From assembly GCA_014338405.1 (NCBI GenBank), contig JTDE01000295.1, positions 172,497 to 236,496 on the forward strand: 64,000 nt of DNA, in the 5' to 3' direction. Position numbers and translations under genes: made by a program. The first letter of the stretch is position 1. Each line of letters begins with the position of its first letter. This stretch comes from Paragonimus skrjabini miyazakii (taxonomy: Eukaryota; Platyhelminthes; Trematoda; Plagiorchiida; Troglotrematidae). Below the pieces are notes generated by a model. It did no database searches. It worked only from the letters and a program-made list of their open reading frames with translations, and was not told where the DNA came from. Below, one piece after another: positions 1-11,458 of the stretch.

Positions 1-183
1 TTGAGTCATTTGCTCCAGGTAGGTTCCACAGGAACTCTGTAAACCCCGTTCTCTGGCAGGTCAGATTTGAATTGAGTTAGAGACTTGCAGTGGGACCACT
101 CAAATCAGTCTCTTCGTGCAGCATAAACGACCGGGAAGTGTCTGAACTTATCGTTCTCCCGACGGTAACACTATCCATCGAAC
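1..183 (+). repeat. LINE-A 5' leader fragment
   Basis: This stretch aligns by eye with the leader of the better LINE-A copy at about 57390-57570 and with the decayed copy at about 15930-16060. Shared landmarks are the gagtcatt start, the cataaacgacc block and the cttatcgttctcccgac block. Homology stops near 183, so only part of the untranslated leader is present and no coding sequence follows. The left end is cut by the window. Confidence 0.7.
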
Positions 184-354
184 TGAGTTACACGTCGACA
201 ACGAACAGATGAACACACTGTTGAGTCACAACAAGAAGAGCGGTTGACCAGCCGAGTGAATTGCAACTAGTTCCCACTCCACCAACTGGCCGCCAACTCA
301 TCTCTAACTGTGGGATTGTTTCCTTCAATCAAACTGTCGTACAAGCTCTGATGA

Positions 355-970
355 TCACTAACGACTCCAAATGTTTTCTGGAACGTTTCAAATTCAACGT
401 GTAGTCTTCACCTGCTCTACAGGCTCCGTGATATTCTCCAACTCGCAACAATGTGTCTACTCACAGCCAGGCATGAGATGTATGTACAGCTTTCTCGCTC
501 CATCTTGCGAAGTGTTCTGTTCAAATTATGATGTACCGATTGTCGTGAATGCTTACTGGAAATGTGTTCATTATATTTACTGATCGTAGTTTCCCAAGCT
601 CTCGACTGTGTGCACCGTGTGCGATTCCGATATTCACATCAGTTCAGGTGTTGACATTGTTTTGCACATCAGTAAACCAGTGAGCTCCTTGCTTCAGTAG
701 TTGGCGAATTCGATCATATTTCTTGGGACTCTATTGATTACTCGCATTCACGAGTATCCATCTCAGCTGGTGCCAGTATCATCGACAAGTTCATTGTGTC
801 TCGCAGTGAGTGCATCAAACTGCAACTCTGACCCATGTGCTCTGTTTACCCTCCGTTGTGGGTAGTACCAAACTTTCACAGGTTTCCCTCCTGTCACTCG
901 TTTATTTGCCACACACCAGATCACCGCATTAACCCCGTTGTACTGCTCGTTGGTTGTCAGCCTGGTCATA
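355..970 (-). pseudogene. Ty3/gypsy pol relic: zinc-binding region and integrase core
   Basis: The antisense reading of 371-583 nearly matches the antisense reading of the integrase at 31303-31581 (shared SCEVF and YDV blocks), so the minus strand here carries integrase. Further 5' on the minus strand (763-969) is a 68-residue stretch with WYYPQRRVNRAHG and VDDTGTS, which fits the linker before the gypsy integrase zinc-binding domain. I infer a different gypsy family from the one at 28-32 kb because identity is only moderate. Frames are broken, there is no LTR on either side, and the element is dead. Confidence 0.6.
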
Positions 971-1147
971 GATATGCATCACCGAAACCCGTAAAATCCG
1001 GACTGGCATATTCTGTGCACCTTTTTCTGGCTTTAGTGTGACGTCTGTTCTCACATCCTTTACGCCTGTTTCGACTTGGAGACTTTGTTCTGCTACCAGT
1101 ACTATCAAAGTTTAAATGGGACCCCGTCGTAGAAAATCGGAGTTTCG

Positions 1148-1222
1148 ACCGGATTCGAACCAGTGATTGAAACAATCTTCCAAACTGCATCACTTGCCGT
1201 ACCACTGTGGGCGACAAAGCCA
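1148..1222 (-). repeat. SINE-A, tRNA-derived repeat (decayed)
   Basis: On the minus strand there is a B-box-like ggttcgaatcc block and a decayed A-box region, in the same order and spacing as the copies at 21644-21724 and 22731-22802. Similarity to the 22.7 kb copy continues downstream past atgatcca, so the repeat is longer than the tRNA-like head. The anticodon arm cannot fold, so this is a SINE head and not a tRNA gene. Confidence 0.6.
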
Positions 1223-1370
1223 TACCGGGAGCTCGGGAATTTCGCATTTGAACTGTGTTACCCACACATCCTACTGTCTCGCGTAATCCGTTAAATGATC
1301 CAGGAGGTCGACTTTCCCAAGAGGATTTCACAAGCGATTCTCTTTGGAATTCACCAACTCCATTTTTGAA

Positions 1371-3165
1371 CAATGAATCTGTACTTCTGTTTTGTTATCT
1401 CAACTGTCAGGTTATTACGGGAGCCTGCGTGGCTGTTTATGGCTGGTGATGTCGTCAATCCATATACGAAAGTTCGTTTAAAGACTCGAATTTTTGTAGC
1501 AGGTTTTAATGTAGTAGTAGTAGTGAGGGTGGAAGCCGACGTGACTGGGATATTTAGCACTGAATAAGATTGATTACTCTGATCGGTTTGAAATTTCAAC
1601 CATTTCATTTATTGATATTGTGTAAAATGCTAGTAGCAATGTTCATGGCTGACGAGATTTTGCTAAACGGTTTGTTAGTTCAATTTATTGCTTCCAGTTA
1701 TTCCATTTACATCAGTATGTTTAAAGTCCCGTGCGGTAGAAGCCAGCAAGCCCGCACGGGTTGAATTTGAATTGTGTAACAAGGCGTGTTGCTGTGTTGT
1801 TGACGCCGTTTTAGTTTTCGTTTGTGTGAGTCGTTTGCATGGCTTAATGGGCCTTTGGCTCAGGCTTGTTTCTTGTTGTTTCCTTTTAAAGGACTGTTGT
1901 TGGTACCCCTACTTCGGAAGAACGGTCTCCCAAAGTTGGTCACAGAGAAGAAGCAGCCGGCTTTCTTGTTACACTGTTTCTGTGTGGATTGATGTTTTTA
2001 ATAGTAGACCGAAATTGACTTATGTCGCTTATGCTTGCTATGCGTCTGACAGACTCAATATGCCTCTTTGACACATTATGATCGCCTCAATCGTCGGTCA
2101 TTCTGAGCTCTGCCAGTTGACCAGAACTTTGTAGACCATTGACATGCCCGCAAACGGGCGATTTACCCCTCTCCCTCTCAAACACAGTCGGTCTGTGTTA
2201 ATGCGTACTGTTGTTCGTCCGTTAATGTCTGATATTCTACTGGTCAAAGTCACTTCCCATATTCCTGTTGTACCAAACCAGTTGAGTGAGGGTGTTACAA
2301 CGAATATCTTCCGCTTGAAGTCACTTCTTCTGTTCAAGTGGCAACATAACAGACGACCTTAAGTTACTCATTCAGACTAGTGTCTATTATTTACCACTTT
2401 CACAATGGAGTTGAGTAACAATTTTCACTCAGGTTCAGGTGACACTAGTATGCCCATTTGTGTGACTTTTCTTCTGTTAACATAATCGATCCAGTTGTAC
2501 AACCATCAGCAGACAAGGGTATGAGAATGCAATGAATATTGATAGGAAATTTGTCTCTCAGAGCCGGCCAGCAAATAGTAAACCATAATGGAAACGTCGT
2601 TAGTGGAGAAGTTTGTCGAGGTGCACTGTACAGACGGTCATAAGATGACCGGGCCAACTTCCTCCCTTCTAATAAGAATCTGATGTGATGGAGCTTTTGT
2701 TGCCATAACATTGATCATTTTCGGTACAACTTTGTATGAATGATGGCTTTCTTTATGTATGATCGCTACCAACATAATAGTTTGGGTAGATTCATGCTGT
2801 TCTCTCACTTGTGCAACGAACAAGGTTCTGGTTTGTCTGGATAGTACACAACTGTTAAACATGAAGTTTTGTTCACTTCATGTTAACTCGTGGTATACAT
2901 GAATTTCGAAAAGAACGTTTTTCTGCTGCATTAAGTTTAATTTCAAAACGTAAGAAACACTGGAAAGACTTTCAGAGCAAATTTCAGCATTCATGCCCTT
3001 CTTCCAAATTCACTTGTTTGGTCCCACAACGAACCAGGCTGGTCACAATTGATCCCGTGTTCCTTGACTTATTCAAATAAATTACCATCGAACCATTTGA
3101 ATTAGAACGCTAGCCTTGAATATTTTACAGTTGGAATGATGTCAGCGAAGCCGGTAACCGGTTGT
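1371..3165. other. No recognisable feature
   Basis: Only short open frames occur (longest 127 codons at 1688-2071, low information and no motif). I see no transposon protein signature, tRNA-like sequence or clear inverted repeat. It may hold old repeats too diverged to recognise by eye. Confidence 0.5.
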
Positions 3166-3169
3166 GTAT

Positions 3170-3395
3170 GTCTGCTGTTTTCTTCACACACCTAGTTGAT
3201 AGACGATGAAAACGTAACCAAGGTTCACTTGCCGCCCATGGCAAGGATGTGCACTAACGACGATCTCTAACAAGAAGTGAATCGAGTCTAATGCTTTTTT
3301 TTAAAGAGGTTAGCTGGAAAGTCTATGGGAACGCATCAACCACGATCGATTGTGAGGGGTGTTCAGTTCATATCTAAGTGACAATGGAAAAAGAT
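3170..3395 (+). repeat. SINE-B copy (decayed) with dead hammerhead
   Basis: The order matches other SINE-B copies: a B-box-like ggttcacttg with catggcaagg, the hammerhead slot at 3251-3294, then the gtctatgggaa block and a gtgatgttcaac-like tail (ggggtgttcag). In the slot the 5' core reads acgacga in place of ctgacga and the GAAA block reads gtgaa, so the ribozyme should be inactive. The cgagtc cleavage side and the stem I strand (taatgc) are still visible. Confidence 0.6.
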
Positions 3396-3399
3396 ACGG

Positions 3400-5595
3400 G
3401 CACATTACATGTGAGACCACTTCCAATCCAAACAAACAACTTTAACCCTTGTACAGCTTACGGTTGTAGTCGTAAGACTGTCAAAGCGTGTAGTGTTACG
3501 TCTATTTGCTGTAGCATTTGTACACGAGAATAAAAAATAAAACTGTATCCAAACAACACGCAGTACTAGTTTCTTCCATTTCTCCCTCTGTCCTTTTGTG
3601 TCACGATAATCTAAAGAAAATCTGACAAAGCGAGGATTGTAGATGGGATAAAATTCCTTGAGAACCACCAACATCATTCTGATTGAATGTGCATAAGATT
3701 GTGATTACATGCACTAGTTCGTGTAATAAATCATGACCAACCGTCATCTAGAGCATTCCACAACTCGGCTGTCATCAGATGCAATAAAACTGAAACACAT
3801 CAATTGTGTAACATAATTAATTACCTAAACAAACAAAAGTGATTGATCAATGTCGATAAATTCTTCAAACAATTTCCACACTCCTGAAAACTCAACTAAG
3901 AATTTATGTCAGATGCTTACTCATTATTTGCTGCTTTGCAAATGTTCATTTTCTGTTACTTGCGTTGAGATATTTTAAAAAATCAACTTGTCGGGGTAAG
4001 CATCCATCTCGGATTTTGTCAGGCGTCTGATGGCTGGTCAACTGAGTTTCAGAATTTGCAATTGATGTTGGTACTGAAATCAAAATTAACACGCTGCAGG
4101 TTTTGAGGTAGATCCTGATAACTTCATCCATACTCTAAACTGTAAAGTAAAGGCTGATCAAAAATTGGTTTTATGTTGAGTTTAAACAAAATTGAGTTAC
4201 TATAGCTTTGCATATTTTCTGGACTCTGTTTAGTAATGTACCACACAGAATGCAGTAAGAAACTTCAACTACGTCACTGTGGCAGGTTGGTCAGAATACG
4301 GAACTTCACAAACATTTGCTCATGTACTAGAAGTACCATCTATAAGCGACGTCGAACCCACGGTATTTTTCTCAACGATCCCATGAAAATTTCCAGTCCA
4401 AGTCCCGAAGTCCGCTTTCCTTGGGATCACACTATACTGTCATAATTTACCGTAAACTTATTGTTTTCAGGCTGTAACCAACGTACCTTAACTATCAACC
4501 ATCGTTTTTCTCGTGTGTTCACCGTTATAGCCGTTGTCCATCTCTGTTAACAGTGGCTATCATTTGGGCGAAGATTTTCCCCCACCCGTAGGCACACAAC
4601 CCGGCCGGCGGGTGAGTTCTAACGCTTAGTAGACCATTATCCTCGCCGTGATGAGTCACATTAGTGCGTTGAATGTTAGAGCCTGTAGGTCTATTCTCTG
4701 TATGGATACAAGTAGGTTGTATTCGGTATACCAAGTTTCATCAATCGACCCGTGACCTAAACCGAACACGGTGCGTGCGTGCTTCTGTTCGATGTACTGA
4801 TACTGCACAGATAACGCTAACTTACAATGGTGAGAAAAGAGTGAACTGATAGTGAATAACTGAAAAATCATTACAATAAGTTAAAAGTGAGTATAATAAC
4901 GCGTGTAACTATCCAGTCGTAAATCTGTTTCGGCGCTTCCTGCGTAAGGTAACTACAACGTAACATAACGACCTTAGATTTGCCGAGATCTTACCGATAA
5001 GTCAATTATTGTGGGGAGATGTTGGCAGGCATATTCAGGCAATCACATCATGGAAAAAGCTCTCTGTTGGAGGCAACAATGTTGGTTCAAACATAAGTTA
5101 TTTTGGCTGTTTCACCATCTATTCACATTCGTCTGACTGTTATCCAAGGTACTTGGTGACCTCCCGAATATTATGGTCTACGGATACGATATCGTCAAAT
5201 GCAGTACCAACGGGACACGGTATACGATAAATGATTCACTCCTAGTCCTGATAGTGGAGCAAGTCGGTGTATGCAACAAAGACTGGATTTCACAACCACG
5301 GAACCGAAAAAAGTCACTCCTCGACTATAAGATGGGTGATGGCAAGAATCAATAACTGCTGTTGAGGGTGGCAGCAAAAGACGCAGAAGGTTAAACAACT
5401 TCATTAGTGTCATTGGTTTTCGTAACTGCTTCTCTCAGATTTGTGACAAAATTGCACTTCCTCAAACGAACTGCTGCGTAAAGAATGTCGGTGCCACTGG
5501 TCGCATAGAACCAATCAAAATTTTATCAAAATTAAACAACTGATGTAAAACGTGTTGTTACAACCCAGCCAAACTTACGGAATAAGAAAACGATA
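3400..5595. other. No recognisable feature
   Basis: Mixed AT-rich sequence with one GC-rich patch near 4578-4615. All open frames are under 75 codons and none shows a motif. I see no repeat shared with the rest of the window. Confidence 0.5.
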
Positions 5596-5599
5596 TACG

Positions 5600-6767
5600 A
5601 CAGCGTACGTCGACTTATGCCATTTTTTATGGCAAAGGTTGAAAGTGATAGGCTAGCAACCACGATTAACTCGTTATATATATAGATGATATTATTTGCG
5701 TAACTGATGAAACAACAAGCCCTAAAGAAATACTGGAACGGTTCAACTCAGCCCATAGGACTATCCATTTCACCATGGAGCCTGAGTCATCCGAAGGTAT
5801 TTCGTTCTTAGACGTCTTCCTATCCCGTCGCTCAGATGGGACGATACAAAGAAAATTACGCCGTAAGTTAACGTGGATCGGGCAATATACAAACTTTTAT
5901 AGTTTTGTACCATTAAGACAGCAAATTAATCTTATCCGATGTATGATCGACAGGGCTAAGAAAATATGCTCTAGTGACACTCTAGAGGAAGAAAGACAAT
6001 TCATATTCAAAGTACTAGTTGAAAATGGCTATCCCGGAAAATTTATTCACAGGTATATGTCAAATAGCACAAAATTGAACACAGCACACTATAGAGAAAA
6101 AGTCTGTGTATGTATTTCATTACCTTTTAAGGGCGATAATGCCTCAGAGAGTATAAGCAACAAACTTAGTGTAGCCCTAAACAAGACTTATTTCGCAGCG
6201 AAACTGCGTGTTCAATTTAATTCAACACCGATTCTGCGCCCTCATTTGAAAGATACATTGCCTGTTCATGCTGCCTCTTACTGTGTATACCATTTCGTTT
6301 GTTCCTGTGGAACGAGCTGTGTAGGCCGCACGACACGGCGATTGTCTGAACGCATTCGGGAGCATCATTCGGTGTGGTTAACTCGGGGCTTGGCCAAATC
6401 TTACTCGTCTTCTATCGCTGCGCACCTTATGGAATCTATTCACTCAATCGATCTCAGTGAATCATTTCGTTCTATCTATCACTCTCATGGATTACAACCA
6501 AAACGGGTCAAAGAACGCCTGTTGGCAGTCGCAGAAGCAATAGCCATCTGCTTGCTCCCCACCCCCATTATGTATTCAAAAGCGCTTCGTCAAAACACTG
6601 AATCTTCCATGGCCAGATGTCCACGTTCGGCAAGAACAGATTACGTAACCAAGACCGCTATCCTAACAGCTATCAATAATTTGTACAATCGACGTGAACT
6701 TTCTGAAACTGATAACAATCCGTTCGATTCATTACCGTATATTTTCTCACATGAGTTATCCATATAA
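5600..6767 (+). pseudogene. Penelope-like element: RT palm end, thumb and GIY-YIG endonuclease
   Basis: An unbroken frame runs from 5670 to the stop at 6765. It starts just before the RT catalytic motif (VIYIDD at 5673-5690). The ATG at 5775 is internal, not a true start. Order: SFLDVFLSRRSDG, then WIGQYTNFYSFVPLR, then the PLE linker ENGYPGKFI, then the GIY-YIG nuclease with VY, CSCG and CVGRT followed by RRLSERIREHH, and AEAIAI near the end. PLEs use this RT-endonuclease to insert by target-primed reverse transcription. The Tyr usually found before the VG of the YIG half is Cys here. Upstream 5600-5669 holds RT sequence in another frame (FMAKVESDR), so a frameshift near a TA run separates the halves. 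The 5' end is truncated. Confidence 0.85.
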
Positions 6768-6782
6768 ATATGTTATATTTAG

Positions 6783-6815
6783 CCTGGTGATGAATCACCG
6801 AAAACAAGCTTGTTC
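6783..6815 (+). repeat. PLE terminal hairpin, hammerhead-like
   Basis: Sixteen bases after the PLE stop lies cctggtgatgaatcacc followed by gaaaacaagcttgttc. It forms a ggtga/tcacc hairpin, then GAAA, then a self-complementary aacaagcttgtt and C. The same module occurs next to other PLE relics in the window (23399, 29181, 29538, 49190). PLE termini are known to carry hammerhead motifs, but here the 5' core is not canonical and stem I is not evident. Confidence 0.5.
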
Positions 6816-7124
6816 TCTACACGTTCTTCTTATGCAATTCAGTACGGCATTAAAGCAAATGTCACCTTAATCATAAATGTGAACAGACTGACAATCAACC
6901 AATCAAAAATCAGAAGCCTGTTGATTCAGTGTAGTCAGACTACCATCGGCTAGAAGAACGATCAGCTGTAGGCGTATGACTAAATATAAGTAGACTAGAC
7001 ATCTGCGACACAGAGGACTCGGTTACAACATCGTCTTTTTAACAAAACCAAAGTGATCAGATATTACACGAATGTCTTCTGAGGCCGGAATTCAAATGAC
7101 TGATTAGGTGATGAGCATAATGAG

Positions 7125-7345
7125 GTCTCTAAATATCACAAGTTCATCAATGCAAAAAGACGCATGTTGTAATATATTAACATTTTATTTACTCTCATCG
7201 GTCGCAAACGCAAAACATGCAGGTTATATACAAAAGAGAAACATAGATAGACACAATATAGACACGCATACAATCACACCACGTAGTATGCCATCCGTTC
7301 TCCGACTAGATAACCTATTTCAATACTGATGTTTTGGCTTGCGTG
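7125..7345 (-). repeat. Repeat family C, copy 1
   Basis: Homologous by eye to 21785-22060 and 40285-40570. Shared blocks in order on the plus strand are a gaagacatatgtt-like block, an aacatttcgttcactctcatc-like block, tcgcaaacgtaaaacatg and acaatcacacca. Read on the minus strand it carries ccgatgagag and a hammerhead-like layout, here with both core blocks mutated. No coding capacity. Confidence 0.6.
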
Positions 7346-7845
7346 GACACCAGGATGCGTTAATTGCGATCTGGTGTCGGCTCATCGCAAGGCTAGTTTG
7401 TGCTCAGGCAATCTGTTTGCCTGTCTCACTCATGTATTCTGGATTGCATATGTAGATCACAGACCTGAGTGTCTGTACTATCACACACTGTCGTCTGTAC
7501 CCAATATGTTTGATTAGAGTGACATGATGGGAATACTTTTCATAAAAATGCTGAGTAGTTGAGGATCTCGTTGTGACCTTCCGAATGTTCCCTGATTATG
7601 TAGTTTTATGTTGACATCTAGGGCTTTTCTTAATACTCCGGTTTATTCTTTTACAATGTCTATTAATTCTCTACTGGCGACGAACACGATAAAACTTGCC
7701 CCTGTTCTCAAACCTATTTTCCTGACCATGTTCTAGTACTTCAATCTGTTTCGACCCGCTCGTCCATATTTGTTCATTTTCTGTCATTCCAATTGCCGTC
7801 CGCGCGACACTAACTTGTGAATAACTTCAGAATCTTAGTCATTAT
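7346..7845. other. No recognisable feature
   Basis: No motif or shared repeat recognised. It may be the remaining part of the minus-strand PLE relic that ends near 7848, but no conserved PLE residues can be read here. Confidence 0.4.
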
Positions 7846-7847
7846 GT

Positions 7848-8106
7848 ATAACTTCAAAGTTTTTCGTCAAACCAAGTATTCTTTTTGTTCTTCAAGTGCT
7901 TAAGCAGTTTAGGTTCGTTTCGAAAATCAGCCGTGCTGCCTACTTCATCGAAAGCCTCTCGAACCACCTGACCCTTCTTTCTTGAATTATGCGAAAGCAG
8001 TTCTTTTCGACTCACTTCATTTTAGAACGAGCTTACGGTAATTAGTCAGTTGTAAGATATCCACACCAAATTTTGTACGAATGAAGTCAAACAGTTTTGG
8101 TGTCGT
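7848..8106 (-). pseudogene. Probable PLE N-terminal domain relic
   Basis: The minus strand reads FDFIRTKFGVDILQL and TNYRKLVLK, then after one frame change NEVSRKELLSHNSRKKG and ending NKKNTWFDEKL. The basic, helical character and the RKEL...RKKG pattern resemble the region before the RT of PLEs. Recognition is weak. It lies head-to-head with the plus-strand PLE starting near 8267, with an inverted repeat between them. Confidence 0.35.
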
Positions 8107-8119
8107 GTTTAACATGTTA

Positions 8120-8266
8120 TTGATAAATGGATTGAGAATAACACAAAGTTATGAGCAAGTTGTACTACTCTACGTTTTAACCACCTCTGGTGGTCTTCCT
8201 CAGGAGTGTGAGGAAGTGTAGTACAACTTACTCATAACGTTGTGTTATTCTCAATCCATTTATCAA
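8120..8266. repeat. Foldback repeat between two PLE parts (pLTR-like)
   Basis: Left arm 8120-8171 (ttgataaatggattgag...) is repeated inverted at 8214-8266 with very few mismatches. The loop holds a ccacctctggtgg hairpin and a cttcctca/tgaggaag pair. On the minus strand the loop reads cctgaggaagaccacc, a pattern common at PLE ends. The right arm passes directly into PLE coding sequence. Confidence 0.75.
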
Positions 8267-9078
8267 GAGGTTACGGTAACTTATGCAGCTAGTTGGTTCA
8301 TAGTTAAGTTGGTTGATTTGGCCCTTCAGTACCGACGTATGCTAATCACACAAAATTGCCTGTTGAATAGAGCGCACGTACATTCCACTAAACAGTTAAA
8401 GAAAGATCCGAGCATTATCATCTTACTGCCGGACATGGGCTCCAGTGTAGTCGTACTGAATAAAACTGACTACATTGCTAAAAGGTCACAAATTCTGGCA
8501 TAACGCTCAGAATTCCGCCTGGATAATAAGCAGAAATATTTCACTATATATTCTGAAAAAGAACTCACTGACTGTCCCCGGAACCTAAGAAAGGGCGGTT
8601 TGATTGGCCAGAAAACCTACTATTAACTCTTACCCAAAAGATCCCAGATACCCAAAATGTATGACTAATCAAAACTTTTGCAGCAAAGCACGACATATCC
8701 CTCACAATGCCTTTGTTTGAAATTCGCAAGCTCTTGTACCTGTGTACTATGAATATTCAGCTTTTATTCAACGGTAAATTTTACCGACAAATTGATGGCA
8801 TGGCGATGGGAAATTCACTGGGGTCAGCACTCGTTGATATTTTTATGGCCTATTTAGAAAGACAGACAGCAACAGCTATTCACTCTACAACGCTGTATAA
8901 GTGATATATTGACGACATATTTTGTGTGGGTGGCTTGTGAGGCCATGCTGACAAACTCTGCGCGCAACAGAATAATCTACACCCGAACATTGCGTCCACC
9001 ACAGAAAACCAGGAGAACAACAAACTTTCCTTCTTAGATGTGGAAATGTCTGTGAACGATGATGGATCCATCACGAGA
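8267..9078 (+). pseudogene. Penelope-like element: reverse transcriptase, interrupted by gap
   Basis: Plus-strand frames carry DPSIIILLPDMGSSVVVLNK (PLE segment before RT motif 1), then FYRQIDGMAMGNSLGSALVD with IFMAYLER (RT motif 4 region), then YIDDIFCVGG (catalytic motif) after a TGA at 8902, and SFLDVEMSVNDDGSITR just before the N run. Several frame breaks and stops show it is dead. The endonuclease half is expected inside the gap at 9079-9863, because a matching PLE 3' untranslated region follows the gap. Same architecture as the 5.6 kb element but a different subfamily. Confidence 0.8.
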
Positions 9079-9863
9079 NNNNNNNNNNNNNNNNNNNNNN
9101 NNNNNNNNNNNNNNNNNNNNNNNNNNNNNNNNNNNNNNNNNNNNNNNNNNNNNNNNNNNNNNNNNNNNNNNNNNNNNNNNNNNNNNNNNNNNNNNNNNNN
9201 NNNNNNNNNNNNNNNNNNNNNNNNNNNNNNNNNNNNNNNNNNNNNNNNNNNNNNNNNNNNNNNNNNNNNNNNNNNNNNNNNNNNNNNNNNNNNNNNNNNN
9301 NNNNNNNNNNNNNNNNNNNNNNNNNNNNNNNNNNNNNNNNNNNNNNNNNNNNNNNNNNNNNNNNNNNNNNNNNNNNNNNNNNNNNNNNNNNNNNNNNNNN
9401 NNNNNNNNNNNNNNNNNNNNNNNNNNNNNNNNNNNNNNNNNNNNNNNNNNNNNNNNNNNNNNNNNNNNNNNNNNNNNNNNNNNNNNNNNNNNNNNNNNNN
9501 NNNNNNNNNNNNNNNNNNNNNNNNNNNNNNNNNNNNNNNNNNNNNNNNNNNNNNNNNNNNNNNNNNNNNNNNNNNNNNNNNNNNNNNNNNNNNNNNNNNN
9601 NNNNNNNNNNNNNNNNNNNNNNNNNNNNNNNNNNNNNNNNNNNNNNNNNNNNNNNNNNNNNNNNNNNNNNNNNNNNNNNNNNNNNNNNNNNNNNNNNNNN
9701 NNNNNNNNNNNNNNNNNNNNNNNNNNNNNNNNNNNNNNNNNNNNNNNNNNNNNNNNNNNNNNNNNNNNNNNNNNNNNNNNNNNNNNNNNNNNNNNNNNNN
9801 NNNNNNNNNNNNNNNNNNNNNNNNNNNNNNNNNNNNNNNNNNNNNNNNNNNNNNNNNNNNNNN
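9079..9863. other. Assembly gap (785 N)
   Basis: A run of N. Its size may be estimated rather than measured. From the flanks it most likely contains the thumb, linker and GIY-YIG part of the PLE. Confidence 0.99.
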
Positions 9864-10290
9864 ATTATTCGTTAAGTGGTTGTTATCATTTGAATGTTTT
9901 AGTTGTACCGTTTACTTACGTTTATGTCCTTCTCTTGTCTTAAACTTTATGTTGGACTGCCTATTGGTTTACGTCTATTTCCGCGTGCCTTACTGTAAGA
10001 TCGATATTGTCTGCACCGTTAGTTTCTTACTCGACCAGTTTAAAATTTGAAGTTTGTTCGTTTGTTTTTAACTAATGATGGCCCATTTGAACGTGACTGG
10101 TACTGTGTGCTATTCCTATTGCAGCTGATGGCTCATTCCTATTTTACGCTCATTTAAATTGATGTATGCTGATTGATCATAGTCCGTGTATCGTAACCGA
10201 AAAGATCAGTCGAAATGTCTCTGCAGAGTACAACTTACGTAATTCTATTTGCGTGTGCTAAATCTGTTGTCATTTGAAATTAACCTTTCA
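9864..10290 (+). repeat. PLE 3' untranslated region
   Basis: Aligns collinearly with 37850-38245, which directly follows a PLE GIY-YIG C-terminus. Shared blocks include gatcgatattgtctg-like, cgaccagtttaaaattt-like, a gcagctgatggctcattc/gcaggtggcgattcac block, gttatcgtaacc and gtcgaaatg. It supports reading 8267-10290 as one PLE across the gap. The open frames running through the N region are artefacts. Confidence 0.65.
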
Positions 10291-10913
10291 GGTGAAATAC
10301 AGTTCTAAGCAACGGCGAACACGCTACCGAGTAAACTTCGTCAATTCAAGTAGTTACTCAAACATATATTATGTGTACTGACTAATTCGTCTTTCTTCGG
10401 ACCTAATTAATTATGCCAAACAAGAGCCGTAATTTAAATTTATTGCTTCGGAAGGTCGCGAATTGCCATGTTTTGCGGTTAGTGTCTGGTCGTGTTTTAT
10501 TACAAGAATCAACGACTGCAACCTCAAATCTATGCAGACATTCGGCCAGGATGTTCCTGAGGATTTTCACGAATATATACACACCTACACTCTTCCAAAT
10601 TTTCAAATGACTTTTCCCTTATCCCTAGCTGAATGGCCAGACGATCTTTGCCATGAACAACGCGGGTCATACGTTAAATGTTTGTGATATAAGGTCTGTT
10701 TGTCATGCATAATGATAAACGACAAAAGGACATCATTAGCACTGCACGTCCTTCCCGGTTCTAACAAATATTTTGATGACGATGCTGTATTTGCACATGT
10801 GTCCATTCACCGTGTGTTGCTGAGTCATGGCTTAGTCCGGTTAAGTTGTATTCAAACTGATCCAAGTCACTAATCGAATAAGTTTCGTGATAAATTTTTC
10901 CGAGTTTATAACC
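10291..10913. other. No recognisable feature
   Basis: Short frames on both strands (up to 74 codons) without motifs. No shared repeat seen. Confidence 0.45.

Positions 10914-10954
<41 letters not shown>
10914..10954. repeat. (ATA)n microsatellite
   Basis: About 14 uninterrupted copies of a TAA/ATA trinucleotide. On the minus strand it yields a meaningless poly-Tyr frame. Confidence 0.95.
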
Positions 10955-11458
10955 CAGGAAGCGCTGTAAACAATCTTTTGAAAACAACACATTTGGATTT
11001 TGCTAGCGAGTCAACTGCATTTGCATATTCCAGAATGTTACCTGATTACTGCAATTTAAGGAGTGTGAGGCTATTTTTTTTGCGGTCAACGACTGCAATA
11101 AATTGTTAGAGTGAAGTTCACCACTTTACTGTTGTCGGATACCTCCTGTCTTGCTTTAAAACCATGAATGACGTAGACACCCTACCATCACATTTCTCAA
11201 TCGTACTGCTGTTGGGAAAAGACACTTTTTCCAAAAAATTCGTGTTATTAGCAAGGGAAATGGATTTCTTCACTTCTTGGGAACTAGAAAGCCCACCAGA
11301 ATTCTGGAACGTCCAGGAAGTTACGCTCGCTTCTGATTGGTCCATTCGGCGACATAGGCCCAAGGCCGACCCAAACCTGTAAATACAGTTACTGTAAATC
11401 ATAATTTTGCCTTCGGGCTGAGCAGTAAATAAAGCTCGTTTGAAGGCCGTCTTTTTCC
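10955..11458. other. No recognisable feature
   Basis: No motif or repeat recognised. It contains a 94-codon minus frame overlapping a 72-codon plus frame, so neither is persuasive. Confidence 0.45.

Noticed and set aside
966..1373. 135-codon minus-strand open frame
   Set aside because: It runs through the SINE-A copy and shows no protein motif.
9040..10050. 294-336-codon frames across the N run
   Set aside because: They consist mostly of unknown residues from the gap. Only the few residues before it are PLE.
10761..10973. Poly-Tyr protein
   Set aside because: Translation of the ATA microsatellite.
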